The position numbers and the translations under genes are program-made. Shown here in pieces: positions 18,169 to 27,700 of a DNA stretch of 64,000 nt. Source of the DNA: Paracoccus sp. MBLB3053 (lineage in GTDB: Bacteria > Pseudomonadota > Alphaproteobacteria > Rhodobacterales > Rhodobacteraceae); assembly GCF_031822435.1 (NCBI RefSeq), contig NZ_JAVQLW010000005.1, forward strand, positions 42,501-106,500. Direction: 5' to 3'. Positions within the stretch are counted from its first letter, which is position 1. Each line of letters starts with the position of its first letter. The notes beneath the pieces were generated by a model. The model did not search any database. It saw nothing but the letters and a program-made list of their open reading frames with translations, and was not told the origin of the DNA.

Positions 18169-18837
18169 TCAGATCCCGAATACGCCGGGAAGGCCGCCGA
18201 TATCCCCGATTTCGGTGTAACCGTAATAAGGGTTGGCCGGCTCATGCCCGCGGTTGACCCAGACCTTCGACTTGATGCCCAGATCATGCGCGGTCATCAG
18301 GTCGTAACGGAACGAGGATGACACATGCGTGATGTCCTCGGGACCGCAGCCCAGAACGTCCAGCATGTATTCGAAGCCGCGCATCTGTGGCTTGTAGGCG
18401 CCGGTTTCTTCGGCGGTGATGACCTTGAAGAACGGCGCGCCCAGCTTCTCGACATTATGGGGGATCTGCACCTTCATCGCATTCGACAGGATCACCAGCG
18501 GGATTTCCTGCGCCAGCTTGGCCAGCCCTGCCGGCACGTCGGGATGCGGCCCCCAGGTCGGAACTTCGGCATAGACACGCTGCGCCTGCTCGTCCTGGAA
18601 GGGCACGCCGTTCTTTTTGCAGGTGCGCTCCAGCGAATTATGCACGACCTCGGCATAGGGCTTCCAGGCACCCAGGATCTCGTCCAGCCGATAGGCGGCA
18701 AAGTCGCGAATGAAGTTCTGCATCGCGGCATCATCCAGCTGATCGCCATAGATCCGGCGCGCGGCACCCGCCATGTCGAAATGGGTCAGCGTGCCATAAC
18801 AGTCGAAAGTCACGAATTTGGGGCGAAACGAAGCCAT
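18169..18837 (-). CDS. Type II haloacid dehalogenase-like hydrolase
   Basis: This 222-residue HAD protein has motif I FDCYGTLTHFD, where the nucleophile Asp sits in FDCYGT as in L-2-haloacid dehalogenases. Motif II is VILSNAMKV and the C-terminal motif HVSSSFRYDLMTAHDLGIK. Type II dehalogenases hydrolyse 2-halo acids, but many relatives act on phosphate esters. Since it sits with an amine oxidase and not with a haloacid transporter, the name shows family only. It is the first gene of a HAD-oxidase-cupin operon. Confidence 0.8.
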   Translation of the reverse strand: MASFRPKFVTFDCYGTLTHFDMAGAARRIYGDQLDDAAMQNFIRDFAAYRLDEILGAWKPYAEVVHNSLERTCKKNGVPFQDEQAQRVYAEVPTWGPHPDVPAGLAKLAQEIPLVILSNAMKVQIPHNVEKLGAPFFKVITAEETGAYKPQMRGFEYMLDVLGCGPEDITHVSSSFRYDLMTAHDLGIKSKVWVNRGHEPANPYYGYTEIGDIGGLPGVFGI

Positions 18838-19131
18838 GATGTCCTCTTGCGAATGGGATTGGCTTCATCCTACGCGGCCATGTCGGGGCTTCCGGCCGCA
18901 TTGCTTGCCCGGCAAAGCAGAAAACACCGTAAGGAAAGCCCTCTGCGGCAGAGAGTTGCGGCAGGCATCCGAAAGCTCCTGCGGGCGGGAAGCGGCACAG
19001 GCCATACGGCGGCAGATCATGCTGTCATCTGCGGTTGGAACAGCCAAAGATTGCAAGGCGAAGCAGCGATGCCGCGAAAGATCTTCGGGATTCGCGGCAA
19101 GATGTGCCGAACCCGAGACAGAAGGCAGCCC
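18838..19131. other. Intergenic region between divergent HAD and GNAT genes
   Basis: About 290 bases separate these divergent genes. I see no convincing small gene, repeat or terminator. Promoters for both directions should lie here. Several frames cross it, but none shows family similarity or a good ribosome-binding site. Confidence 0.4.
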
Positions 19132-19947
19132 ATGACCCAGATCCTCACTTTTGACAGGTTCGGCCCCGAACATCTGGACGCGGCACTCCGCCTCTCGCAA
19201 GAGGCCGGCTGGCCTCATCGGCGTGACGATTGGGCGCTGGTCGCTTCCGTCAGCGATGGCCTCGTCGGCTTGCAGGACGGGCAGGTCGTGGCAACCGCGA
19301 TGGCGACCCCGTTCGGCGCGGTGTCGATGGCGAACATGATCATCGTGGACCAGAAGATGCGTGGGCAGGGACTGGGACGAGGGATCATGACCCGTGTCCT
19401 TGAACTGACCAGCGCCAGCGCGTGGAGGCTGGTCGCGACGCAGGCAGGCTTGCCGCTTTACCGCAAGCTGGGGTTTGAGGAATGCGGCTTGGTGCATCAG
19501 CATCAGGGTCGTGTGGCCGCCTTGCCTGCCCCCGACGGCGTTCGCCTCGGTTCGCTCTCCGACCTGCCCGAGATCCGCGCCATGGATGCAGCGGCAACCG
19601 CAGCCGATCGATCGAGACTTTTGGCCGAGTTGCTGCGTCACGGCACCGTCGCCCTGGTCGAGGGGAAAGGCTTTGCCATCAGTCGTGATTTTGGACGCGG
19701 CCGGGTCGTCGGACCGGTCATCGCCGATGATGCCGAGACGGCGCGACAACTTCTCGCGTTCCTTATCGCGGGGCACGAGGGCGAATTCATCCGTGTCGAT
19801 ACGCCCGATGACCCGGGCCTGAGTGACTGGCTGGCCGGGCTTGGTCTGCTTCGCGTCGATACCGGCGTCGCGATGCAGCGCGGCGAAACTCACCCCCTGA
19901 CCGGCACATTCTCGCGCCATGCGCTTGCCGCGCAGGCCCTGGGCTAA
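19132..19947 (+). CDS. Two-domain GNAT acetyltransferase
   Basis: This 271-residue protein has an N-terminal GNAT domain with the acetyl-CoA loop QKMRGQGLGRGIM (about residues 71-83) and the LYRKLGFEECG segment, plus a second GNAT-like domain from about residue 140. The start is MTQILTFDRFGP with GAAGG upstream. It is clearly related to the protein at 29765-30631 (shared WPHR-DDW segment). It heads an operon with an aminotransferase and a hydroxyacid dehydrogenase, so acetylation of an amino acid or amine in that pathway is likely, but the substrate is unknown. Confidence 0.82.
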   Translation: MTQILTFDRFGPEHLDAALRLSQEAGWPHRRDDWALVASVSDGLVGLQDGQVVATAMATPFGAVSMANMIIVDQKMRGQGLGRGIMTRVLELTSASAWRLVATQAGLPLYRKLGFEECGLVHQHQGRVAALPAPDGVRLGSLSDLPEIRAMDAAATAADRSRLLAELLRHGTVALVEGKGFAISRDFGRGRVVGPVIADDAETARQLLAFLIAGHEGEFIRVDTPDDPGLSDWLAGLGLLRVDTGVAMQRGETHPLTGTFSRHALAAQALG

Positions 19948-19961
19948 GGAAAGCAAGAACC

Positions 19962-21338
19962 ATGCTAAGCAATTCCTCTATCGAACTGGACCGGGCTCAT
20001 CTGGTCCATCCCGTGGCTTCGTGGCGCGGCCATGAACAATCCGGTGTGCGACTGCTGAAATCCGCCAAAGGCGCGACCGTGACGGATGCCGAGGGCCGCC
20101 AGTTGCTGGACGGCTTCGCCGGTCTGTGGTGCGTCAATGCCGGATACGGGCATGAAAGCGTGATCGAAGCGGCGACGCGCCAGTTGCGGGAACTGCCTTA
20201 TGCGACCGGGTATTTCGGACTTGGCTCCGAGCCTGCTGCCCACTTGGCGGCCCGTCTGGCGGATCGCGCGCCAGGTGAACTGAACCATGTCTATTTCACG
20301 CTGGGTGGCTCGGACGCGGTCGACAGCACCGTTCGCTTTGTCCGCTACTACTGGCACGCACGCGGCATGCCGCAAAAGGATCAGTTCATCTCGGTCCAGC
20401 AGGGATATCACGGTTCGTCCACGGTGGGCGCTGGCCTGACCGCGCTGCCGGCCTTTCATGCCGGGTTCAACCTGCCGCTCGACTGGCAGCACAAGATCTC
20501 GTCCCATTACGCCTATCGCAACCCGGTCGGCCCCGACCCCGAGGCGATCATTGCAGCCTCGGTCGCAGAGCTTCGGGCAAAGGTCGAAAACCTTGGCGGC
20601 GCCGAGCGCGTGGCCGCCTTCTATGTCGAGCCGATCCAGGGGTCGGGGGGCGTGCTGGTTCCGCCCAAGGGCTGGATCGGAGCCTTGCGGGAGGTGTGCC
20701 GCGAACTCGATATCCTTTTCATCGCGGATGAGGTGATTACAGGTTTCGGGCGCACCGGCCCGCTTTTCGCCTGCGAGGATGAAGGCATAGTTCCCGATAT
20801 GATGACGACCGCGAAGGGCCTGACCTCGGGCTACGTGCCGATGGGTGCAGTCTTCCTGTCGGATCATGTCTACGAGACGATCGCCGATGGGGCGGGCGCT
20901 GCCGCGGTCGGGCACGGCTATACCTATTCCGCCCATCCTGTCAGCGCCGCAGTCGGGCTTGCCGTCCTGGACCTTTACGAAAACGGCCTGCTCGAGAACG
21001 GCCGAAAGGCCGGAGCCCGTCTCCTTGCCGGACTCCAGAGCCTTTCCGACCACCCCCTTGTCGGAGATGTCCGGGGCCGGGGGATGCTGGCCGCCATCGA
21101 GCTTGTCACGGACAAGGAGAGGAAGACCGCCCTGCCCGTCTCGGCCTCTCCGGCGACGCGGGTTTTCGATAGGGCTTGGCAGAACGGATTGATCGTCCGC
21201 GCCTTCGCCCAGGGTGTGATCGGCTATGCCCCGCCGCTTTGCTGTACCGAAGCCGAAATCGACGCCATTGTCGAACGCACACGAACGGTTCTGGACCTGA
21301 CGCTGGACGACCCCGACATTCGCGCGGCGATGCGTTGA
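19962..21338 (+). CDS. Class III aminotransferase (polyamine/omega-amino acid type)
   Basis: This 458-residue PLP enzyme of the omega-amino acid:pyruvate / SpuC-like group has FIADEVITGFGRTG, which holds the cofactor Asp, and TTAKGLTSGYVPMG, which holds the Schiff-base Lys. The substrate-side motif GYHGSSTVGAGLT is also typical. It moves an amino group from an amine or omega-amino acid to pyruvate or another keto acid, giving an aldehyde for the nearby dehydrogenases. Its stop overlaps the next start as TGATG. Confidence 0.87.
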   Translation: MLSNSSIELDRAHLVHPVASWRGHEQSGVRLLKSAKGATVTDAEGRQLLDGFAGLWCVNAGYGHESVIEAATRQLRELPYATGYFGLGSEPAAHLAARLADRAPGELNHVYFTLGGSDAVDSTVRFVRYYWHARGMPQKDQFISVQQGYHGSSTVGAGLTALPAFHAGFNLPLDWQHKISSHYAYRNPVGPDPEAIIAASVAELRAKVENLGGAERVAAFYVEPIQGSGGVLVPPKGWIGALREVCRELDILFIADEVITGFGRTGPLFACEDEGIVPDMMTTAKGLTSGYVPMGAVFLSDHVYETIADGAGAAAVGHGYTYSAHPVSAAVGLAVLDLYENGLLENGRKAGARLLAGLQSLSDHPLVGDVRGRGMLAAIELVTDKERKTALPVSASPATRVFDRAWQNGLIVRAFAQGVIGYAPPLCCTEAEIDAIVERTRTVLDLTLDDPDIRAAMR

Positions 21339-22252
21339 TGGCGGTCCTGTTTCTTTCGACGCCGGAACGGGCACAGATCTTTCGCGAGGCCCTGGCCAAG
21401 GCACTTCCCGAAGTTGCGTTTTACGCGGGCGAGGCGCCGGACCCTGCAGAGATCCGTTGGGTCGTGACCTGGACCGCGCCCGATGACCTGGCAGAGCGCT
21501 ATCCGAACTTGCGGCTGATCTTTTCGATCGGCGCGGGCATCGACCAGTTCGACCTTGCCCGCATCCCGCCACAGGTTGGAATTGTCCGCATGCTCGCCCC
21601 GGGGATCGCCGAGCAGATGGGCGAATACGCGACCATGGCAACCTTGGCCATGCATCGCGACCTACCAGCCTATCTGGATCGGCAAGCGCGCGGCGAATGG
21701 CGGGCAGGCGAAAACCTGCCTGCTGCCCGGCGGCGCGTCGGAGTGATGGGGCTTGGCATGCTGGGCAGCACTGTCCTGGATCGGCTGCGGCCTTTCGGCT
21801 TCGATCTGGCAGGCTACAGCCGATCTCCCAAGACGATCGAGGGCGTCGAATGCTTCACCGATTTGTCCGCCTTTCTGGCCCGGACCGACATCCTGATCTG
21901 CCTCTTGCCGCTCACGCCTGAAACCGAAGGCGTGCTGAACGCTGATCTTTTTGCCCAGCTTCCGCACGGTGCGCGACTGATCCACCTGGGCAGGGGACGA
22001 CAGCTTGTGACGAAAGACCTCGTCGCGGCTCTGGACAGCGGCGGGTTGTCCGCCGCCATGCTGGACGTGACCGACCCCGAGCCCCTGCCCGCGGGCCATC
22101 CGCTTTGGCGCCATCCCGGCGTCATCGTGACCCCCCACATCGCCAGCCAGACAAGCGCGACAGAAGGCGCCGCGCATGTCGTCGCGGGAATATCGGCAGA
22201 TCTGCGGGACGGCGTCGTGCCCGGGCAGATCGACCGGGACAAGGGGTACTGA
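21338..22252 (+). CDS. D-2-hydroxyacid dehydrogenase (GhrA-like)
   Basis: This 304-residue NAD(P)-dependent dehydrogenase of the glyoxylate/hydroxypyruvate reductase A group has nucleotide motif GVMGLGMLGSTVLDRL. The catalytic residues appear as Arg in LIHLGRGRQL, Glu in DVTDPEPLPAG and His in VTPHIASQT. It reduces glyoxylate, hydroxypyruvate or a similar 2-keto acid. The start ATG overlaps the previous stop (TGATG), so it is coupled to the aminotransferase and may reduce its keto-acid product. Confidence 0.85.
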   Translation: MAVLFLSTPERAQIFREALAKALPEVAFYAGEAPDPAEIRWVVTWTAPDDLAERYPNLRLIFSIGAGIDQFDLARIPPQVGIVRMLAPGIAEQMGEYATMATLAMHRDLPAYLDRQARGEWRAGENLPAARRRVGVMGLGMLGSTVLDRLRPFGFDLAGYSRSPKTIEGVECFTDLSAFLARTDILICLLPLTPETEGVLNADLFAQLPHGARLIHLGRGRQLVTKDLVAALDSGGLSAAMLDVTDPEPLPAGHPLWRHPGVIVTPHIASQTSATEGAAHVVAGISADLRDGVVPGQIDRDKGY

Positions 22253-22590
22253 CCACGTTTCGCCGCATGACAGCATTTTAGCATATTATGCTGCCAACCG
22301 GGAAAATTCGACGCATCGCGCGCCCGGATACGTTTCATTATTTGTCTCAAGGGTTGCCTAATACGGCATTTGGCAACAAGCCCCGACAAAGATCGGGGGC
22401 GAATAAAACGGCAGATCATGCCGCGACAGGGAACGTCCGCCCATGAACCCGGCAAGGTTCTCAAGGCAGCATCTCTGCCCGGCCCATCCTGCCATGGTCT
22501 TTGCAATTCGGCACCGCCCGCCGGCGGGCCGCACAAATGCTCGCAAGGGCAATCCACCTGCGCCCCAACGCGCAAGAACAGGGAATAAAG
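22253..22590. promoter_or_regulatory. Upstream region of peptide transporter with candidate Lrp-type site
   Basis: This 338-base gene-free stretch contains CAGCAT-N11-ATGCTG (22271-22293) with an inner AGCAT-ATT-ATGCT palindrome. Its core, GCATAATAT on the other strand, is also found upstream of the lrp-like gene at 28180. The rest is low in structure and shows no credible small gene. It probably holds the promoter of the oligopeptide-type transporter. Confidence 0.45.
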
Positions 22591-24204
22591 ATGAGCAATA
22601 CCGGCATCACGAACTGGACCCGCTCGGATGATGAGATGGTCGAACATGCCCTGCGTCGCGGGGCGAGCCGAAGGGATCTGCTGCGCATGTTCATGGCCGG
22701 CGGCATCAGCCTTGCAGCAGGGGGCCTCGTTCTGGGTCGCGCGGATGCGGCTCGGGCCGCGACGCCGGTCAAGGGCGGCCACCTGATCGCCGCGAGCTGG
22801 TCTTCCTCGACCGCCGATACGCTGGACCCGGCCAAGGCATCGCAGGCCACCGACTATGTGCGCTGCTGCGCACTTTACAACCGCCTGACGTTCCTGAACG
22901 GCGCAGGCGAGGTCCAGATGGAACTGGCCGACAGCATCGAGACATCGGACGCAAAGGTCTGGACGGTCAAGCTGAAGAAGGGTGTGACCTTCCATGACGG
23001 AAAGTCGCTCAGCGCGGATGACGTGGTGTTTTCGCTGAACCGCCACCTGGACGAGAGCGTGGGCTCCAAGGTCAACTCGCTTGCCAAGCAAATGACCGAA
23101 ATCAGGGCGCTGGACCCCAGCACGGTGCAGATCACGCTGGCCGCGCCGAATGCCGACCTGCCGACCATCCTTGCGCTGCACCACTTCATGATCGTGGCCG
23201 AGGGAACCACCGATTTCTCGAAGGGCAACGGCACCGGAGCCTTTGCGCTGGAAAGCTTCGAGCCAGGCGTCAAATCCCTGATGAAGCGCCACGAGAACTA
23301 CTTCAAGCCGGGTGGGGCCCATGTCGACAGCTTCGAGTATTTCGCAATTCCGGACGACACGGCACGGGTCAACGCGCTGCTTTCGGGCGATATTCACCTT
23401 GCCGCATCGATCAAACCCCAGGCCATGCGGCTGATCGAATCCGCCGGCAATATCGACGTGGTGCAGAACACCGCCGGCAACTACACGAACTTCAACATGC
23501 GCCTTGACCTTTCGCCGGGCGACCGGGCCGGCTTCGCCGAGGGGATGAAATACCTGTTCGACCGCGAGCTCATCACCAAGTCGATCGCGCGCGGTCGGGC
23601 CGTCATCGCGAACGACCAGCCCGTGTCGCCGTCGAACCGCTACCATAATGCCGAATTGAAGCCGCGCGAATTCGATCCCGAGCGCGCAAAGTCGCTGTTC
23701 GAGAAGGCCGGTCTGCTGGGGCAGGAAATTCCGATCGTCGCATCCGATGCCGCAACCTCGTCGATCGAGATGGCCACGATGCTGCAGCAGGCAGGATCGA
23801 AGATCGGCATGAAGTTCGACATTCAGCGTGTACCTTCGGATGGCTACTGGTCGAAATACTGGCTGGCTGCGCCGGTCCATTTCGGCAATATCAACCCGCG
23901 CCCCACGCCCGACATCCTGTTCTCGCTGCTCTACACCTCGGACGCGCCCTGGAACGAAAGCCAGTTCAAATCCGAGAAATTCGACAAGCTGGTCCACGAG
24001 GCACGCGGTGAACTGGACGAAGCCAGGCGCAAGGAAATCTATGACGAGTGCCAGGTGATCGTCTCGAACGAGGCGGCAACCGCAATCCCGGTCTGGCTGT
24101 CGGACATGGAAGCCAAGTCGAAAAAGCTGCAGGGACTCGAGACGAACCCTCTGGGCGGCCAGATGGGCTACGCGATGGCCGAATACGTCTGGCTGGAAAG
24201 CTGA
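22591..24204 (+). CDS. Peptide/opine-type ABC transporter substrate-binding protein
   Basis: This 537-residue SBP family 5 protein has a twin-arginine signal: SRRDLLRMFMAGG near residues 26-38, then a hydrophobic stretch, with cleavage near ARAA. The core shows KKGVTFHDGKSLSADDVVFS, the classic family 5 segment. Tat export is often used by alphaproteobacterial members. It binds a peptide or a larger cationic compound in the periplasm. It is the first gene of a four-gene operon and is followed by a strong intercistronic hairpin. Confidence 0.9.
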   Translation: MSNTGITNWTRSDDEMVEHALRRGASRRDLLRMFMAGGISLAAGGLVLGRADAARAATPVKGGHLIAASWSSSTADTLDPAKASQATDYVRCCALYNRLTFLNGAGEVQMELADSIETSDAKVWTVKLKKGVTFHDGKSLSADDVVFSLNRHLDESVGSKVNSLAKQMTEIRALDPSTVQITLAAPNADLPTILALHHFMIVAEGTTDFSKGNGTGAFALESFEPGVKSLMKRHENYFKPGGAHVDSFEYFAIPDDTARVNALLSGDIHLAASIKPQAMRLIESAGNIDVVQNTAGNYTNFNMRLDLSPGDRAGFAEGMKYLFDRELITKSIARGRAVIANDQPVSPSNRYHNAELKPREFDPERAKSLFEKAGLLGQEIPIVASDAATSSIEMATMLQQAGSKIGMKFDIQRVPSDGYWSKYWLAAPVHFGNINPRPTPDILFSLLYTSDAPWNESQFKSEKFDKLVHEARGELDEARRKEIYDECQVIVSNEAATAIPVWLSDMEAKSKKLQGLETNPLGGQMGYAMAEYVWLES

Positions 24205-24214
24205 TCCCCGCCTC

Positions 24215-24238
24215 GGGGGCCGGAAAAGTCCGGCCCCC
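24215..24238 (+). terminator. Intercistronic hairpin after the binding-protein gene
   Basis: GGGGGCCGGA-AAAG-TCCGGCCCCC is a perfect 10-bp stem with a 4-base loop, 11 bases after the binding-protein stop and 23 bases before the permease start. It probably limits read-through or shields the upstream mRNA so that more binding protein than permease is made. Confidence 0.7.
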
Positions 24239-24261
24239 GCTTTCGACTGAAAGGTCCCTGC

Positions 24262-25215
24262 ATGAACTTGCAAATTCCCAGACTCGTTCTTGGCCGGTTG
24301 GGTGTGGCGATGATCACGCTGCTGATCGTGTCGGCCGCGGTTTTCGGTGCGACGCAGATGCTGCCCGGCGACGTGGCCGAGATTCTGCTTGGCCAGGCCG
24401 CGACACCCGAGGCGGTCGCCGGTCTGAGGCGGGCGATGGATCTCGATCAGCCCGCCATCGTGCAATATGCCAATTGGCTTTACGGGCTGATGCATGGCGA
24501 TCTGGGAACATCCTACGCAAACAGCATGCCGGTCGCGGATCTGATCGGAGGCCGGCTGCTGAACACCTTGCGGCTGGGAGCGGTGACGGCCGCGATCGCC
24601 GTGCCGCTTGCGCTTGCACTCGGGATCTCCACGGCAATGTTTCGCGGCTCGACCTATGATCGCGCGATCAGCGCTGCCATCATCGCGATCATCTCGGTTC
24701 CCGAATTCATGATCGCGACCCTTGCCGTTCTGGTCTTCGCGGTCTGGCTGAAATGGCTTCCGGCGCTTTCGTTCGGCGATGACGTGCAAAGCATCGGCGA
24801 GATGCTCAGGGTCTTTGCCATGCCGGTCATCACCTTGCTTTGCGTCATCTGCGCCCAGATGATCCGGATGACGCGCGCCGCCATGATCAGCGTGCTCGAC
24901 AGCCCCTATGTCGAGATGGCGCTGCTGAAGGGTGCTTCGCGCCCGCGGATCGTGCTGCGCCACGCATTGCCCAATGCTGTCGGGCCGATCGTCAACGCGG
25001 TGGCGCTTTCGCTTTCCTACCTGGTCGGTGGCGTCATCATCGTCGAGACGGTCTTCAACTATCCGGGCATCGCGCGTCTGATGGTCGATTCCGTCGCAAC
25101 CCGTGACCTTCCGCTGATCCAGAGCTGCGCGATGATCTTCTGCGTCGGCTATCTGATCCTTATCACCCTGGCGGATGTGATCTCGATCCTCTCGAACCCG
25201 AGGCTGCGCAAGTAA
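24262..25215 (+). CDS. Oligopeptide-type ABC transporter permease (DppB-like)
   Basis: This 317-residue inner-membrane permease of the DppB/OppB group has about six hydrophobic segments and the ATPase-contact loop VEMALLKGASRPRIVLRHAL. The N-terminal GDLGTSYANSMPV matches the family periplasmic loop. Its stop overlaps the next start as TAATG, indicating coupling to the second permease. Confidence 0.92.
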   Translation: MNLQIPRLVLGRLGVAMITLLIVSAAVFGATQMLPGDVAEILLGQAATPEAVAGLRRAMDLDQPAIVQYANWLYGLMHGDLGTSYANSMPVADLIGGRLLNTLRLGAVTAAIAVPLALALGISTAMFRGSTYDRAISAAIIAIISVPEFMIATLAVLVFAVWLKWLPALSFGDDVQSIGEMLRVFAMPVITLLCVICAQMIRMTRAAMISVLDSPYVEMALLKGASRPRIVLRHALPNAVGPIVNAVALSLSYLVGGVIIVETVFNYPGIARLMVDSVATRDLPLIQSCAMIFCVGYLILITLADVISILSNPRLRK

Positions 25216-26057
25216 TGGCTGTTTCCTTTCCCACCCCCCGCCGCCTTGGCTACCATATGAGCTGGACCGGCATCGTTGCCGGGCTCATCGTGCTGTTCTG
25301 GGCGATCATTGCCATCATCGGCCCCGCGGTGATGCCGCACGACCCAGGCGAGATCATCGATTTCGACTATTTCGGTCCGATGACCGGCGATCTGTGGTTC
25401 GGCTCGGACTATCTGGGGCGCGACATGTTTTCGCGCATCCTGATGGGGGCGCGCTACACGGTGGGCATTTCGCTGGCGGCCGTCATCCTCTCCTGTGCGA
25501 TCGGCGTGCTTCTGGGGATGACCGCAGCGGTCAGCGGCGGATGGTTCGACACGATGCTGAGCCGGGTCCTGGATGCCCTGAACTCGATCCCGTCCAAGCT
25601 TTTCGGCCTGGTGATGGTCGCGGCGGTCGGGTCGTCGATCCCGGTCCTGATCCTTGTCCTTGCCGTGATCTACCTTCCCGGCGCCTACCGTTTTGCGCGG
25701 GCGCTGGCCGTCAATATCAACACGATGGATTTCGTGCTGGTCGCCCGCGCTCGCGGCGAGCGGACACCCTATCTCATCCTGCACGAAATCCTGCCCAACA
25801 TGACAGGTCCGGTTCTGGCCGATGTCGGGCTGCGGTTTGTCTTCATCGTGCTGCTGCTGTCGGGCCTGTCCTTTCTCGGGCTTGGCGTGCAGCCCCCCAA
25901 TGCGGATTGGGGAAGCCTCGTGCGCGAAAACATCGGGGGCCTGTCCTTCGCCGCGCCAGCCGTCATCGTCCCAAGTCTTGCCATCGCCAGCCTGACGATC
26001 AGCGTCAACATGCTGATCGACAACCTGCCCACCAAGATCCGCGATCGGAGCCAGTGA
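25215..26057 (+). CDS. Oligopeptide-type ABC transporter permease (DppC-like)
   Basis: This 280-residue partner permease of the DppC/OppC group shows the family phrase WFGSDYLGRDMFSRILMGAR near residues 60-80. The EAA loop is FVLVARARGERTPYLILHE and the C-terminal phrase LSFLGLGVQPPNADWGS. About six membrane segments are visible. The gene is coupled at both ends by overlapping stop and start codons. Confidence 0.92.
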   Translation: MAVSFPTPRRLGYHMSWTGIVAGLIVLFWAIIAIIGPAVMPHDPGEIIDFDYFGPMTGDLWFGSDYLGRDMFSRILMGARYTVGISLAAVILSCAIGVLLGMTAAVSGGWFDTMLSRVLDALNSIPSKLFGLVMVAAVGSSIPVLILVLAVIYLPGAYRFARALAVNINTMDFVLVARARGERTPYLILHEILPNMTGPVLADVGLRFVFIVLLLSGLSFLGLGVQPPNADWGSLVRENIGGLSFAAPAVIVPSLAIASLTISVNMLIDNLPTKIRDRSQ

Positions 26058-27694
26058 TGCCGAACCTCGTCGAAATTCGCGACCTTCAGGTCAAGGCCAC
26101 GACGGATGCGGGAAACATCATCCCGATCATCAAGGGCGTCAGCTTCGACATCGCGCCGGGCGAGATCGTCGCCCTGATCGGAGAAAGCGGTTCGGGCAAG
26201 ACGACCATCGCGCTCAGCTTGATGGGCTACACGCGCAAGGGATGCGCGCTGTCCGGCGGGTCGATCAGGGTATCAGGGCGCGATGTCCTGACAATGTCCG
26301 AGCGTGAACGCCAGGGATTGCGCGGCACCGAGGTCGCCTATGTCCCGCAAAGCGCCGCCGCCGCCTTCAATCCGGCGCTGAGGCTGATCGATCAGGTGAT
26401 CGAAGTCGCCCGCATTCACGATACCCTGCCCGCCACCGAGGCACGCGCGAAGGCGATCGAGCTGTTTCGCGCCCTTGCCCTTCCCGATCCGGACACGATC
26501 GGCGATCGCTACCCGCACCAGGTCTCGGGCGGTCAGCTTCAGCGGCTATCGGCGGCGATGGCCCTGATCGGCGATCCCAAGCTGGTGATTTTCGACGAAC
26601 CGACGACGGCACTGGACGTGACCACCCAGATCGAGGTGTTGCGTGCGTTCAAATCCGTAATGAAATCAGGCGGCATGGCCGGCGTCTATGTCAGCCACGA
26701 CCTGGCCGTCGTGGCCCAGATCGCCGACCGGATCGTCGTCCTGAAGGGCGGAGAGGTTCAGGAAATCGGCGAAACCGAGCAGATCCTGCACCGTCCTGCG
26801 CATTCCTACACGCGTGACCTTCTGGCTGCGTTCGAACCGGCTGCCCATGCCCGTGCGATCGACCCCGCAGCCAAGAGCGGCGTTCCCGTCCTTGAGGTTT
26901 CGCAGGTCTTTGCGGGCTACGGGCCGCGCGGTGCGAATGGCATGCCCCAGAAACTCGTGCTGCGTAACGTCAGCTGCCAGCTGGCGCGCGGCCAGAATCT
27001 TGGTGTGATCGGCGAAAGCGGCTCGGGGAAATCGACGCTTGCGCGCGCGATCGCGGGGCTTCTGCCGCCGGCGAGCGGCAAGGTCAAGCTTGCTGGCGCC
27101 CTGCTGGAACCTGCAGCCGCGATGCGGTCAAAGGAAGACCTGCGCCGAATGCAAATCGTCTTCCAGCTTGCGGATACCGCGCTCAATCCGGCCCGATCCA
27201 TCGGCGATATCATCGGACGCCCGCTGAGCTTCTATCACGGGCTGAACGGCGGTGCGAAACAGGCGCGGATCATCGAGCTGCTCGACATGGTGCATCTGCC
27301 CGCGACAATGGTTCACCGCCTTCCGGGCGAGCTTTCCGGGGGACAAAAGCAACGGGTGAACCTTGCCCGCGCCCTTGCTGCGAACCCCGAAGTGATCCTG
27401 TGCGACGAAATCACCTCGGCGTTGGACACGGTTGTCGCGGCGGCGGTCATCGAAGTGCTGAAGGAATTGCAGCGCGAACTGGACCTGTCCTATGTCTTCA
27501 TCAGCCACGATCTCTCGACCGTGCAGGCCATCTGCGACGAGGTGATGGTGATGAACGGGGGTGAGACCGTCGAAACGCTCCGTGCCGAAAGCTTGCCGGA
27601 GGGCGCGTGCCATCCCTATTCGCGCCTGCTTTTCGACTCTGTGCCGCAGCTCGACACCGGATGGCTGGACAGCCTGCCTGCCCGCTCGCTGTAA
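26057..27694 (+). CDS. Fused dipeptide-type ABC ATPase (DppD-DppF)
   Basis: This 545-residue protein has two ATPase domains in one chain. The first has GESGSGKTT, VSGGQLQRLS and VIFDEPTTALDV. The second has GESGSGKST, LSGGQKQRVNLARAL and VILCDEITSALDT, in which Pro of the usual DEPT is replaced by Ile. It powers the DppB/C-like pore encoded upstream. The start MPNLVEIRDL at 26057 overlaps the permease stop as TGATG. The longer frame upstream is a shadow of the permease. Confidence 0.92.
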   Translation: MPNLVEIRDLQVKATTDAGNIIPIIKGVSFDIAPGEIVALIGESGSGKTTIALSLMGYTRKGCALSGGSIRVSGRDVLTMSERERQGLRGTEVAYVPQSAAAAFNPALRLIDQVIEVARIHDTLPATEARAKAIELFRALALPDPDTIGDRYPHQVSGGQLQRLSAAMALIGDPKLVIFDEPTTALDVTTQIEVLRAFKSVMKSGGMAGVYVSHDLAVVAQIADRIVVLKGGEVQEIGETEQILHRPAHSYTRDLLAAFEPAAHARAIDPAAKSGVPVLEVSQVFAGYGPRGANGMPQKLVLRNVSCQLARGQNLGVIGESGSGKSTLARAIAGLLPPASGKVKLAGALLEPAAAMRSKEDLRRMQIVFQLADTALNPARSIGDIIGRPLSFYHGLNGGAKQARIIELLDMVHLPATMVHRLPGELSGGQKQRVNLARALAANPEVILCDEITSALDTVVAAAVIEVLKELQRELDLSYVFISHDLSTVQAICDEVMVMNGGETVETLRAESLPEGACHPYSRLLFDSVPQLDTGWLDSLPARSL

Positions 27695-27700
27695 CCCTGT

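Noticed and set aside
18325..19131. N-terminal extension of the first two-domain GNAT (frame open from 18325)
   Set aside because: The extension is antisense to the HAD gene and lacks GNAT similarity. The ATG at 19132 has a ribosome-binding site and gives the family length.
21814..24963. Very long open frame (over 1000 codons) on the minus strand
   Set aside because: It lies antisense to clear dehydrogenase, binding-protein and permease genes. It is a codon-bias shadow with no recognisable domain.
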